A stretch of DNA of 64,000 nt from Alphaproteobacteria bacterium HGW-Alphaproteobacteria-3 (GTDB taxonomy: Bacteria > Pseudomonadota > Alphaproteobacteria > Parvibaculales > Parvibaculaceae), in NCBI GenBank assembly GCA_002842875.1, contig PHEF01000013.1, forward strand, positions 1 through 64,000. Reading direction: 5' to 3'. The first letter of the stretch is position 1. The number at the start of each line of letters is the position of its first letter. The position numbers were made by a program, and so were the translations under genes. The notes under the pieces were generated by a model. It was not told where the DNA came from, searched no databases, and saw only the letters and a list, made by a program, of their open reading frames with translations. Shown piece after piece: positions 1-8,402 of this stretch.

Positions 1-390
1 GCCCATCACCGGCGCGCCTTTCGGGCGCAGCGTCGAGAAGTCGTAGCCGATGCCGCCGCCCTGCTGCATGGTGAGCGCGGCTTCCTTCAGGTTCTCGAAA
101 ATGCCCTCCATCGTGTCGGGAATTTCGCCCATCACGAAACAGTTGAAGAGCGTCACGTCGCGGCCCGTGCCCGCGCCCGCGAGAATGCGGCCGGCGGGCA
201 GGAAGCGATAACCCTCCATCGCCGTGCGGAAGCGCGTTTCCCATGCCTCGCGCGCTTCGGGCGCCTCGGCCTCGGCCAGCGCTTTTGCCACGCGGGCCCA
301 GCTGTCCTCCACCGTCAGGTCGAGCGGCGTCCCGTCCGCCCCGTGGAGGCGGTATTTCATGTCCCAGATTTGTTCGGCGATGGCTTTCAT
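1..390 (-). CDS. nrdJ: Adenosylcobalamin-dependent (class II) ribonucleotide reductase, N-terminal part
   Basis: Only the first 130 codons are in the window; the gene runs off the left edge. The product would reduce ribonucleotides to deoxyribonucleotides in the cytoplasm with adenosylcobalamin as radical source. The visible part has the fold entry typical of the family: a 'FLPAGRILAGAG' stretch near residue 63, then 'TLFNCFV' with the first redox cysteine near residue 84, and 'MQQGGGIGYDFS' near residue 108. The ATG at 388-390 opens a reading frame that is continuous to the edge. Its B12 requirement matches the cobalamin adenosyltransferase gene at 15631-16242. The class II assignment rests on these N-terminal motifs; the catalytic glycyl/cysteinyl core is not visible. 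Confidence 0.85.
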   Translation of the reverse strand, partial: MKAIAEQIWDMKYRLHGADGTPLDLTVEDSWARVAKALAEAEAPEAREAWETRFRTAMEGYRFLPAGRILAGAGTGRDVTLFNCFVMGEIPDTMEGIFENLKEAALTMQQGGGIGYDFSTLRPKGAPVMG

Positions 391-464
391 CAGATGGAGC
401 CTAGCGGGGTTCGGGCGACAAGCAAGTTCATGTTTTGTCCATAAAGAGTTCCCGGTCTGACCTG

Positions 465-476
465 AACTATATGGTT
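465..476 (-). promoter_or_regulatory. Imperfect palindrome upstream of nrdJ, possible NrdR-like box
   Basis: The 12-mer AACTATATGGTT (AACCATATAGTT on the gene strand) lies about 75 bases upstream of the nrdJ start and is an imperfect palindrome around ATAT. NrdR boxes in front of ribonucleotide reductase genes have a similar ATAT-centred layout. They usually occur as a pair about 31 bases apart, and I found no convincing second copy, so this is a weak candidate. Confidence 0.2.
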
Positions 477-544
477 GTTTTGATTAAAAGATTCCAGATT
501 TCCCCGATTTTCACAGGGAGGTCAGGCCCGGTTTTCCACAAGGC

Positions 545-1258
545 TCAGGCGCCGCGTGCCTCTTCGACGAGGCGGGCGGCGGCGGTTTCGATCCGCGTCT
601 CGAGCTGTTCCATGAAGGTCTTGCGATCGAGGCCCGCCGGGATCGGATCCAGAAATTCGATGACGATGGTGCCGGGCCGCCGCGTGAAGCCCCGCCTGCC
701 CCAGAAAAGACCGGAATTGACGGCCGCGGGCACGCAGCCGGCGCCGAGCTGGCGGTAAAGCGCGGCCACGCCCGGCTTGTAGTCGAGTTTCGATCCGGGC
801 GCCGAGCGCGTGCCTTCGGGAAAGATCACGATGGGGCGGCCATCGGCAAGGGCGGCTTTGCCCTGCGACACGAGGCGGCGGATCGCCTTGGAGCCCGAGC
901 CGCGATCGATGGCGATCATCCGCGATTTCATGGCGTACCAGCCATAGAAGGGGATCCAGAGCAGTTCCCGCTTCAGCACCATGGCCGGGTTCTTCAGGAT
1001 CGCGGTCATCACGATCGTGTCCCACATGGACTGGTGCTTGGAGGCGACGAGCACGCCGCCTTGAGGCAATCTGCCCCGCACCTCATAAGTGGTGCCGGCA
1101 AGGACGCGCAGCAGCCAGAGCGTCATGTGCGACCAGAATTTCATCGCGGCAAACGTGCAGCGGCGCGGCAGCAGGAAACACGGCACTGCGGCGATCACGA
1201 CCACCACGGAGAGCGCATAGAAGGTCAGGTTGAAGGCGGCAGAGCGGAGAAAGAGCAA
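545..1258 (-). CDS. plsC: 1-acyl-sn-glycerol-3-phosphate acyltransferase
   Basis: This 237-residue inner-membrane enzyme would transfer an acyl chain to lysophosphatidic acid, giving phosphatidic acid for phospholipid synthesis. The acyltransferase HX4D motif is at H75-D80 (HQSMWD) and the substrate-binding FPEGTR motif at about 147-152. A hydrophobic segment covers residues 9-30. The start appears to be TTG at 1256-1258, preceded by AGGAAGGA with seven bases of spacing; no upstream ATG is available in frame. The gene follows a DUF218 gene on the same strand 24 bases away, so the two are probably co-transcribed. Length is normal for the family. Confidence 0.88.
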   Translation of the reverse strand: MLFLRSAAFNLTFYALSVVVVIAAVPCFLLPRRCTFAAMKFWSHMTLWLLRVLAGTTYEVRGRLPQGGVLVASKHQSMWDTIVMTAILKNPAMVLKRELLWIPFYGWYAMKSRMIAIDRGSGSKAIRRLVSQGKAALADGRPIVIFPEGTRSAPGSKLDYKPGVAALYRQLGAGCVPAAVNSGLFWGRRGFTRRPGTIVIEFLDPIPAGLDRKTFMEQLETRIETAAARLVEEARGA

Positions 1259-1282
1259 GGGAGTGTTTCCTTCCTGCGCCCG

Positions 1283-1909
1283 TCAGGACGACATCGACGA
1301 CTGACGCCCATAGCTCAGCGTCAGCAGATATTTGGTGTATTCGGAGATGAGAAGGCGGGTCGTGCCGGGATAGGCCCACCAGCCGTCGAGATGAAGCGTG
1401 TCCTGAAAGACGGGATAAGGCCTGATCTCGACATCGGGCATGGCACGGCCGAGTTCGAGCGTCGCGCGCGGCAGATGATAGGTGCTCGTCACCAGAATGA
1501 TCGAGCGGTAGTTCTTCCGCCGCACCCATTCGGCCGTCTCGTCCGCATTGCCGATCGTGTTCACCGCCCTGTGGCCGACATCGACGCAGCAGTCGAATTT
1601 CGAGGCCTCGCCCGGCACGATTTCCTTCAGCGATCTCGTGTCGACATCGGGGTGAACGCCGGTGATGAGAAGCCGCGTGCCCTTGCCCTCTTCGAGAAGC
1701 CGGTAGGCGGCGGTGATGCGGTCGGGACCGCCCGTCAGCGCGACGATGCCGTCCGCGGCCTGCATGGCGGCGGGTGGTGTGCGGTCGAGTTGGGCGGTGA
1801 AGAGAAAAAAGCCCCCGACATAGGCGGCGGCGATGAGCGCGGCGAGGCCCACGGCGGCGCGCAGGATGCGCCAGCCCGTTCTCTGCCCCCGCGTGCCGCC
1901 TGACGCCAT
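1283..1909 (-). CDS. YdcF/DUF218 family membrane-anchored protein
   Basis: This 208-residue protein has one N-terminal membrane anchor (about residues 16-36) followed by a DUF218 domain. The domain start is visible as 'GIVALTGGPDRITAAYRLL', with a later 'ILVTSTYHLPRA' stretch typical of the family. SanA/ElyC/YdcF proteins are linked to envelope integrity and lipid-carrier or peptidoglycan metabolism, but the reaction is not settled. It lies just upstream of plsC and downstream of ftsEX on the same strand, which supports an envelope role. The ATG at 1907-1909 is the natural start before the anchor. Confidence 0.8.
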   Translation of the reverse strand: MASGGTRGQRTGWRILRAAVGLAALIAAAYVGGFFLFTAQLDRTPPAAMQAADGIVALTGGPDRITAAYRLLEEGKGTRLLITGVHPDVDTRSLKEIVPGEASKFDCCVDVGHRAVNTIGNADETAEWVRRKNYRSIILVTSTYHLPRATLELGRAMPDVEIRPYPVFQDTLHLDGWWAYPGTTRLLISEYTKYLLTLSYGRQSSMSS

Positions 1910-2033
1910 GTCCGTCTCCGGGTTCGGGCGGAACCGGTCTCCGCCGCGCGAATTCGTCTGCCCTTATCCTAACATGCGGAACGGGCGCTCACGATATGGT
2001 TCGAAGGGCACAGGTAAAGCGCGGCGATGGGTC

Positions 2034-2993
2034 TCAGAGCATGCGTTCGAGTGTCTGGAAAACGGTGACGCGCGCCGTCGCGACGGCAACGAGTGCGGCT
2101 GCGAAGGGAATGAGGATGAGGGCGGGGAGGTATTCCGGCCCGATGCCCGATGCGGAAACCAGATAGAGATTTCCCGCCGCGCCTGCAAGGCCGAGGGCGA
2201 GAAAGGCGGCGGCTCCCGCGCCCGCGCCGATCAGCCCGCCGCGAAAGCCCAGATGCAGGAAGTGGCGCTGCACTTCCGAGGCGATGAAGCCGTCGCGCGC
2301 GCCGATCAAATGCAGCACTTCCACCACGTCGCGATTGGCCGAAAGGCCGGCGCGCGTTGCGAAGACGACGATGGCGATGGTCGTCGCCGCGACCAGGGCA
2401 AGCACGCCATAGGAAAGCCACTCGGCGGAACGGGCGGCGTTGACGATCTCGCTTCGCCATTGCCGGTGCGTGTCGAGCGCGGCGGCGGGCGCGGCGGCGG
2501 CGATGTCGATGGCAAGCGCCGCCATGTCGGGCGGCGATGCGCGGTCGATGACGATGTCGATGAGCTTCGGCAGCGGCAGGTCGCCCGCCAGCACGTCGCC
2601 GCCGAGCCAGGGTTCGAGCAGGGCGGCCGTATCGTCGAAGGTGAGCGGCGTTGCCGTCGCGATGCCGGGCGTCCGCGCCAGCACGGCCATCACGGCGTCC
2701 ACCTGTTCTTCCGGCTCCATCTCGCGCGAGGGTTTGATTTCCACGGTGAGCGAGCCCGAGAGGTCGTTCGTCCATTCGCGCGCCTTGCCGCCGACGGAAA
2801 GCGCGGCGCCGAGCGCAAGGCTCGCAAGGAAGCACATGGCGGCGATGGCGAGCATGAGCGACATGCCCGTCGCGCCCGCCGCCGGCATCACGCTGCGCGT
2901 CTCGACGAGCATGGCCGCGAGCGCGCCCGCGGGGCCGCGCTCCTCGTCGTGAAAGGTCGGTGCCTTGTCGGCGCTTCGGAGCGGATCAGCCAC
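2034..2993 (-). CDS. ftsX: Cell division protein FtsX (permease of the FtsEX complex)
   Basis: FtsX is the membrane part of the FtsEX ABC-type complex, which activates septal peptidoglycan hydrolases during division. With the chosen GTG start (2991-2993) the protein has 319 residues, a first transmembrane helix near residues 45-65, a large periplasmic domain, and three more helices in the C-terminal half. The frame is open further upstream to 3062, but that would bury the start deep in ftsE. The GTG start gives a compact 8-base overlap with the ftsE stop, as expected for translational coupling. Sequence conservation of FtsX is low, so the call relies partly on the adjacent ftsE. Confidence 0.87.
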   Translation of the reverse strand: MADPLRSADKAPTFHDEERGPAGALAAMLVETRSVMPAAGATGMSLMLAIAAMCFLASLALGAALSVGGKAREWTNDLSGSLTVEIKPSREMEPEEQVDAVMAVLARTPGIATATPLTFDDTAALLEPWLGGDVLAGDLPLPKLIDIVIDRASPPDMAALAIDIAAAAPAAALDTHRQWRSEIVNAARSAEWLSYGVLALVAATTIAIVVFATRAGLSANRDVVEVLHLIGARDGFIASEVQRHFLHLGFRGGLIGAGAGAAAFLALGLAGAAGNLYLVSASGIGPEYLPALILIPFAAALVAVATARVTVFQTLERML

Positions 2994-3645
2994 GGATCGC
3001 GAGCCTCCCGTCCCTGAGCACGAGTTCGGGGGCGCCCGCGCTCTCGACCAGCGCGCGGTCATGCGTCGCGATCAGCACGCTGGTGCCGAGCCGGTTCAGT
3101 TCCACGAAAAGCCGGAGCAGACGCTGGCCCATTTCGGGGTCCACATTGCCGGTCGGCTCGTCGGCGAGCAGTACTTCGGGTTGCGCGACCACGGCGCGCG
3201 CGATGGCGGCGCGCTGCTTCTCGCCGCCCGACAGCGTCGGCGGCCTTGCATTCATGCGGTCGCCGAGCCCCACCCAGGCGAGAAGCTCTTCCACATCGGC
3301 GCGGTAGCTGTTTTCGCGCTTTCCCTGAATCTTCAGCGGCAACGCCACGTTCTCATAGGTCGTCAGGTGGTCGAGCAGGCGGAATTCCTGGAAGACGACG
3401 CCGATCCGCCGCCGGAGCGGCGGCAGCTCCGCGCGCGGCAGCGTTGCGATGTCCTGGCCGAACATGGTGATGAGGCCGCGCGAGGGTCTTGTCGCGAGGA
3501 ACATGAGCTTCAGCAGCGAGGTCTTGCCCGCGCCCGAAGGGCCCGTCAGAAAGTGGAAGGAGGCCGGCGCGAGGTGGAAGCTCACATCGCGCAGCACCTC
3601 CGGTCCCATGCTGTAGCGCATGCCCACATTCTCAAAGCGAATCAT
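2986..3645 (-). CDS. ftsE: Cell division ATP-binding protein FtsE
   Basis: This 219-residue cytoplasmic ATPase pairs with FtsX. It has a complete ABC ATPase core: Walker A GPSGAGKT (35-42), Q-loop glutamine near 86, signature LSGGEKQR (138-145), Walker B VLLADE (158-163) and a switch histidine in 'IATHDR'. Length is the usual one for FtsE. It is the first gene of an ftsE-ftsX pair; a perfect CtrA-type box lies about 100 bases upstream (3741-3756), so transcription may be cell-cycle controlled. Confidence 0.93.
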   Translation of the reverse strand: MIRFENVGMRYSMGPEVLRDVSFHLAPASFHFLTGPSGAGKTSLLKLMFLATRPSRGLITMFGQDIATLPRAELPPLRRRIGVVFQEFRLLDHLTTYENVALPLKIQGKRENSYRADVEELLAWVGLGDRMNARPPTLSGGEKQRAAIARAVVAQPEVLLADEPTGNVDPEMGQRLLRLFVELNRLGTSVLIATHDRALVESAGAPELVLRDGRLAIRG

Positions 3646-3740
3646 GGTCCGACGGTATCACGGAACGTCCCCGGTCATGCAGGCGGTGGCGCGTGGAACC
3701 CACCCTTTTCCGCGAAAAAAGGGCCGATACCCGCGACATC

Positions 3741-3756
3741 TTAACGCGGCTTTAAC
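3741..3756. promoter_or_regulatory. CtrA-type box TTAA-N7-TTAAC between ftsE and the zinc-ribbon gene
   Basis: The sequence TTAACGCGGCTTTAAC matches the full CtrA consensus TTAA-N7-TTAAC with no mismatch. It sits in the 217-base divergent gap between ftsE (starts 3645, minus) and the zinc-ribbon gene (starts 3863, plus), about 100 bases from either start. CtrA is the alphaproteobacterial cell-cycle master regulator, and division genes are common targets. Which of the two genes it serves cannot be told from sequence. Confidence 0.6.
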
Positions 3757-3862
3757 CATGCGCGTTCTTTCAATAGGCTCAGTTCGACAGCCGCCCGCGG
3801 GCCCCTCTCCGGGGCTCCGGGGAGGCCCCCTTTTCGCGTTCCGTTTGAGATCTTTGCCCCGG

Positions 3863-4807
3863 ATGATCATTCATTGCCCGTCCTGTTCCGCGCGCTACCC
3901 GGTCGACGCCGCGTCCTTCGCGCCGTCGGGCCGCAAGGTACGCTGCGCGAAATGCGGTCATAGCTGGCATCAGTCGCCGCCTTCCGAAAGCGCGGGCGAA
4001 ATACCGCCGCCGCCGCCCGATGAAGAGCTGGCCGCCGCGACCGTCACGCCCATCCGCAAGAAGATATTCGGCGAAAAACCGTCCGCTCCAGCGGAGCCGG
4101 CGGAACCCGCCGCCGGTCTCGAAGCGGATGATGTCGCCTTCGCCGATGCCGAAACGCCGGCGCCCGCCGCTCCGGTGGCGAAGACAGGCAAGGCTGCCGA
4201 TATCGGCAACCGCTTTCGCGCCGAGGTTCGCCGCGCTTCGAACATGCGCCGGGGGCGGATGCTGAGCGCGGCGGGGTGGGCGGTTCTCTGCCTCTTTCTC
4301 GCCGGTACGCTTGGCGGCGGCTGGATCTATCGCAACGAGGTTGCGGCCTACTGGCCGGCAACGGCGAAGCTTTATGCGGTGGCCGGCGACGAGATCAATC
4401 TGCGCGGTCTCGAATTTCGCAATGTCACCTATGAACGGCAGACCGAAGGCGGGTTGCCCGTGCTCGCGGTGAAAGGCGAAGTGGTGAATGTCGCGGGCGA
4501 GCGTGTGGCGTTGCCGCGCCTTCGCGTCGGCCTTCTCGATGAGACGCAGAAGGAGCTCTATCACTGGACCTTCGCGCTTTCCGAACCTGTCCTGCCGCCG
4601 GATGAAGCGGCCTCCTTCGTCACACGGCTGTCGAGCCCGCCGCCCGAAGCGCGCGATATCGAAATCCGCTTCGCGCAAGCGCCGGGTATCGCTTCCGCCG
4701 GGCCTTTGGAGGTGCCGGAAGAGAAGACCAGGCCCTCGTCCGGCACCGCCGCCGGCGACGTGCCGGCCGATGTGCCCGATGCGCCGCCCGCTGCGGCGGC
4801 GGAATAG
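3863..4807 (+). CDS. Zinc-ribbon (MJ0042/DUF3426-type) single-pass membrane protein
   Basis: The 314-residue product starts with a zinc ribbon: two CxxC pairs in 'CPSCSARYPVD' and 'CAKCGHSW' within the first 40 residues. A proline/alanine-rich linker follows, then one transmembrane helix near residues 135-155, then a DUF3426-like C-terminal domain with a 'VVNVAGERVALPRLRVGLLD' region. Function is unknown in the family. The start at 3863 places the zinc ribbon at the N terminus as in homologues; the frame is open upstream but that part looks non-coding. hpt follows after 2 bases and cpdR after that, so all three are probably one transcript. Confidence 0.82.
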   Translation: MIIHCPSCSARYPVDAASFAPSGRKVRCAKCGHSWHQSPPSESAGEIPPPPPDEELAAATVTPIRKKIFGEKPSAPAEPAEPAAGLEADDVAFADAETPAPAAPVAKTGKAADIGNRFRAEVRRASNMRRGRMLSAAGWAVLCLFLAGTLGGGWIYRNEVAAYWPATAKLYAVAGDEINLRGLEFRNVTYERQTEGGLPVLAVKGEVVNVAGERVALPRLRVGLLDETQKELYHWTFALSEPVLPPDEAASFVTRLSSPPPEARDIEIRFAQAPGIASAGPLEVPEEKTRPSSGTAAGDVPADVPDAPPAAAAE

Positions 4808-4809
4808 AA

Positions 4810-5355
4810 ATGAGCAGGCTCGCGCCGAAGGGCGCCCGGATTTCGGTGCTCTACCCGGCGGAAGAAATTGCGGGCCGTGTCCGTGCGCTCGCCGCCGATA
4901 TCGTGCGCGCCATCGGGCCCGAGCCGCTCGTCGTGCCGATCCTCAAGGGCAGTTTCATTTTCGCCGCCGATCTGTTGCGGGCGCTGCACGAAGCGGGTGC
5001 GGAGCCCGACATGGATTTCATCACGCTGTCGAGCTACGGCAAGGGCACGCGCTCGCTCGGTGAAGTCACCATCGTGCGCGACACGGAGGCCGCGATTGCC
5101 GGCCGCGATGTTCTCATCGTCGACGACATCCTCGAATCGGGACGCACGCTTGCCTTCGCGAAAGACCTCATGGCCGCGCGCGGTGCGCAGCGGGTCATGA
5201 CCTGCGTGCTCCTCGACAAGCCGGGCAAGCTTGCCGTCGATGCGAAAGCGGATTTCGTGGGTTTCGAATGCCCGGACCGTTTCGTCGTCGGCTATGGCAT
5301 GGATGTCGCCCATGCCTACCGACAGCTTCCCTTCGTCGGCTATATCGAGCGGTGA
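4810..5355 (+). CDS. hpt: Hypoxanthine phosphoribosyltransferase
   Basis: This 181-residue cytoplasmic enzyme makes IMP/GMP from hypoxanthine/guanine and PRPP (purine salvage). The PRPP-binding motif VLIVDDILESGRTL covers residues 101-114, the early 'PILKGSFIFAADLL' loop lies near 43-56, and the base-binding region 'VGFECPDRFVVGYGMD' is near the C terminus. Length is standard. It sits 2 bases after the zinc-ribbon gene and 4 bases before cpdR. Confidence 0.93.
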   Translation: MSRLAPKGARISVLYPAEEIAGRVRALAADIVRAIGPEPLVVPILKGSFIFAADLLRALHEAGAEPDMDFITLSSYGKGTRSLGEVTIVRDTEAAIAGRDVLIVDDILESGRTLAFAKDLMAARGAQRVMTCVLLDKPGKLAVDAKADFVGFECPDRFVVGYGMDVAHAYRQLPFVGYIER

Positions 5356-5359
5356 CAGC

Positions 5360-5737
5360 ATGGCACGCATTCTCATCGCCGAAGACGAGCCCTCCGTTCG
5401 CAGCTTCATAACGCGGGCACTTCAGGGTGCCGGCCACGAGGTTGGGAGCGTGGGCGATGGCAGCGAGGCGCTTGAGGCGCTGGCGCAAGCGCGACAGGTG
5501 GGCCGGCCGCACGATCTTCTGCTCACGGATATTCTGATGCCGGTGATGGATGGCGTCTCGCTTGCGCTTCTGGCCGCGCGCGATGCGCCCGCGCTCCGGA
5601 TCGTGCTGATGACGGGCTACTCCGATCAGCGCGAACGCGCGCATGGGCTCGACACCATCATCGACAACATTCTGCTCAAGCCGTTCACGCTCGACGAACT
5701 CGTCATGCGTATCCAGGCCGTGCTCGAAGGTGCATGA
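5360..5737 (+). CDS. cpdR: CpdR-type single-domain response regulator
   Basis: The 125-residue protein is a stand-alone receiver domain with the acidic pocket E8-D9, phospho-acceptor D57 in 'LLTDILMPVMDG' and the conserved K107 in 'LLKPF'. There is no output domain. It strongly resembles CpdR, which in Caulobacter, when unphosphorylated, helps target substrates to ClpXP and thus affects CtrA levels. The chosen ATG is 4 bases after the hpt stop and puts 'MARILIAEDE' at the N terminus as in CpdR. A cpdR gene near ftsEX with a CtrA-type box fits cell-cycle biology. Other single-domain receivers cannot be excluded from sequence alone. Confidence 0.82.
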   Translation: MARILIAEDEPSVRSFITRALQGAGHEVGSVGDGSEALEALAQARQVGRPHDLLLTDILMPVMDGVSLALLAARDAPALRIVLMTGYSDQRERAHGLDTIIDNILLKPFTLDELVMRIQAVLEGA

Positions 5738-5782
5738 AGTATTTTTTCGATGAGTAGATTTTCCGTCGAGGTATCTTGAAAG

Positions 5783-5815
5783 CCGTCATGGCCCGCATAA
5801 AGCGGGCCATGACGG
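5783..5815. terminator. Perfect 14-bp hairpin between convergent genes
   Basis: A 14-base-pair perfect stem (CCGTCATGGCCCGC with its complement) encloses the loop ATAAA. It lies between the stop of cpdR (plus) and the stop of the DUF4175 gene (minus). Neither side has a real T run, so if it ends transcription it does so as a bidirectional, non-canonical terminator. Confidence 0.5.
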
Positions 5816-5845
5816 TTCGGAATTCAAGGGCCTGCAGACAGGTTC

Positions 5846-8362
5846 CTAGAACCGTTTCAGCAGCCGGTCGAGATAGTCGAGTTCGATCTGCGGGCGGCCA
5901 AGCTCCATCGCGCGCTCCCGCAACTCCTTCAAAATCCGCTGCGCGCGCTGCGTGTCGATCCGGTCGGGAACGGCCGTGCCTGTCCGGTCGGACGGGTTTG
6001 CGTACCCCGGTCGTCCCAAGGGGTCCGTTCCCGGTGCCCTTTGCGTCGAGCTTCCGGCGGCGCCTCCCTGCATCAGCTTGTCGGCGAGCGCCTGCGCGCC
6101 CTTCTGCATGTTCTGGATCGCCTGGCCTTGCGAGGCGGTGGCGCGATCCGCGCGGCCTGCATCGAGCCGGTCCTTCGCGTCCGCCATCGCCTGACCGGCT
6201 TCGGTCAGTGCCTCGGGCGGTTCGGCGCCCTTCTCCTTCATCAGGCTGATGATCTTGTCGAACTCCTCATTGAGTTTCTGCTGTTCCTCGGAAAGTTCCT
6301 CAAGCGGCTCTTCGCCGGTGTCGAGCCCGAGTTTCTTGTCGGCTTCCTCATCGAGGCGCAGCCGTTCGAGTTCGCGGAACGTGCGGTCCATCAGGTCGCG
6401 TTGCTTGCCGATCATCTGGCCGAGATCGTCGATCGCTTGCGCCATCGCCTTGTCGGCGGGGTTCGCCGGTCCTCGTTCGCCCGGCATCTGCAGGTTTTCG
6501 AGGATCGACTGGAGCCGGTCGAGCATCGCCTGCGCCTGCTCGCGCGCACCGCTCTGCGCAAGTTCGCCGATTGCCTCCATCATGGCTTCGAGCTCGCCGC
6601 GTTCGATGGTCTGCATTTCGCTGTCGGGAAATTCGCTCAGCAGCAGCGTATCCCCGGCCGGCTGCAATTCGGCAACCGCTTCCATGTAACGGCCGAAGGC
6701 GTCCTTCAGCGCCTCCATCAAACGGTCGATTTCTTCATTGCCGGCGCCCTCGGCCAAGGCGTCGGCGAGCGCCTTGCGCGCGTCGCGCAGATCGCGTTCG
6801 GCAAGCGAGAGGTCGCCGTCCTCGATGCGCAATGCGACGGACCAGAGAAGGTCGAAAATGCCGGTGAGGTCGGTGTCGCGCGTCGCCTCCGTCAGCCGCC
6901 AATAAGCCGCGCGCAGCGAGAGATAGACGACCTTGTCCTCGATGTAACGTTCGCCGTCCTGCGTGAAATTGTCGATGAAGCGCGCGACGCTGGCGCCCGA
7001 GCGCGGGTCGAGCGCGAGGCGGCGGCGCTGTTCGACGATGGCGCGGGCGAGCGGATCGGTGAACTCGCGCGCGGGCAGGATCATCGACAGGGGTTCGGCC
7101 TCGCCCTTCTGCTTCAGGTCGTCGGTCGCGACGAGCGCGATCGTCACGGCAAGTCCGGCCCATGGATGCGCGGTGAGTTCGGCGAAGGTCTCGCCCTCGC
7201 CGTCGCGGGGACGGCTGCCCGGAAGGCTCAGGCGCACTTCGGGCGCGCTCACGCGGGGTTGCGGCACATCGATCGCGGGGTCGGGCGGCGCCAGCCCCGT
7301 CCGGTCGAGCGCGATCAGCGCCTCGGCGCGGGCGACGCCGTAATCGTCCTTCACGCGGTAGTTGAAATGGAGAGCCCCGGAGGCGGCGCGCGAAACAGGT
7401 TTCGTCAGCGCGATTTCCGGGGCCTCGTCCGGGGTCACATCGACATGCCAGGCGCGGATCATGCGCCCGCCTTCGGTCAGCGCCACCTCGGCCGTCTCTT
7501 CGAGTGTGGCGTCGATCGAATAATTGTCCGCGCTCACCGTTTCGAGCGTCTGCGGCTGATGGCGTCCGGCACTGTGGCTTTCGAGAACGGGCGGGTTCTT
7601 CAGACCATGGACGCGGATCGACAGCTTGCTGCCCTCCGGCGCCTCGATCTGCGCAAGGCCGCCGGTTTCGTCCGCCCCGCGTTCGAGATAGAGCGGCGGC
7701 TTGCCGGTATAGCCGGGTGGCGTGACCCAGGCTTCGATGTTTGCCATGCGCGCGCCGGCGGCGCCGGGAAGCAGTGCATCGCCCAGACGGTCGAGGCGGC
7801 CCGTGCCCGTGCCCGCGATGCCGACAACGAGAAGAAGCGCCACGGCGGCGCGCAGGGCGTAAGGGTCGCGCAATGCGAGGGCGGAAACGGGCAGGCCGAG
7901 GCGGAGCCGCGCCATCCGTTCCGAAATCCAGCGGCGATGCGCTGCCCAGAGCGCCGGGTCGCCGGTGTTCTCGGCCGCCACGTCCTCATAGGCCGACAGC
8001 GGCGCATGGGCGAGGCCGGACGACCTTTCGAGATGACGCAGCGCCTCGTCGCGGCCCGGCCAGCGGAAGCCGCGAAAGCCCTGCCACAGCAGCCAGACGA
8101 TGAGCGTGCCGGTGCCGGCAAGCAGTGCCCAGTGGAGCGGCAGCGCAAGGTTCGCGAAGAGGCCGAACAGGGCGAAGGCCGAAAAGAGCCCGGCGACGGC
8201 GGCGGCCGGCCAGATCGCGGGCAGAAATTCTTCCCAGAAGAGAAGGGCGCGCGAGAGACGCACGCGCCGCTCGACGCGCGGCGGCAGCTTCGTGCCGCGC
8301 GGTCCGTCCCGTTTTTCTGCCGGTGCTTCGTCGCCGGGGCGGGTCAAGCCTTTTGCCCTCAA
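5846..8362 (-). CDS. DUF4175/TIGR02302 family large membrane protein
   Basis: This 838-residue protein matches the alphaproteobacterial TIGR02302 (DUF4175) type: two closely spaced N-terminal transmembrane helices (about residues 50-90), a third near 175-190, a long periplasmic-like beta-rich part, then long charged helices rich in Glu, Gln, Met and Arg (about 480-760) that look like coiled coil, ending in a Gly/Pro-rich stretch. Its function is unknown. The start is apparently TTG at 8360-8362; the Shine-Dalgarno signal is poor, so the exact N terminus is uncertain. It follows lysA by 40 bases on the same strand and may be the last gene of the argH-lysA unit. Confidence 0.83.
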   Translation of the reverse strand: MRAKGLTRPGDEAPAEKRDGPRGTKLPPRVERRVRLSRALLFWEEFLPAIWPAAAVAGLFSAFALFGLFANLALPLHWALLAGTGTLIVWLLWQGFRGFRWPGRDEALRHLERSSGLAHAPLSAYEDVAAENTGDPALWAAHRRWISERMARLRLGLPVSALALRDPYALRAAVALLLVVGIAGTGTGRLDRLGDALLPGAAGARMANIEAWVTPPGYTGKPPLYLERGADETGGLAQIEAPEGSKLSIRVHGLKNPPVLESHSAGRHQPQTLETVSADNYSIDATLEETAEVALTEGGRMIRAWHVDVTPDEAPEIALTKPVSRAASGALHFNYRVKDDYGVARAEALIALDRTGLAPPDPAIDVPQPRVSAPEVRLSLPGSRPRDGEGETFAELTAHPWAGLAVTIALVATDDLKQKGEAEPLSMILPAREFTDPLARAIVEQRRRLALDPRSGASVARFIDNFTQDGERYIEDKVVYLSLRAAYWRLTEATRDTDLTGIFDLLWSVALRIEDGDLSLAERDLRDARKALADALAEGAGNEEIDRLMEALKDAFGRYMEAVAELQPAGDTLLLSEFPDSEMQTIERGELEAMMEAIGELAQSGAREQAQAMLDRLQSILENLQMPGERGPANPADKAMAQAIDDLGQMIGKQRDLMDRTFRELERLRLDEEADKKLGLDTGEEPLEELSEEQQKLNEEFDKIISLMKEKGAEPPEALTEAGQAMADAKDRLDAGRADRATASQGQAIQNMQKGAQALADKLMQGGAAGSSTQRAPGTDPLGRPGYANPSDRTGTAVPDRIDTQRAQRILKELRERAMELGRPQIELDYLDRLLKRF

Positions 8363-8402
8363 TCCTTCGCTGCGCGTCTGGCCCTTCGGCCCGTGGCGAA
8401 GC

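Noticed and set aside
391-544. Cobalamin riboswitch upstream of the B12-dependent nrdJ
   Set aside because: The gap is only 154 bases and the conserved B12-box pattern (GCCACTG) was not seen.
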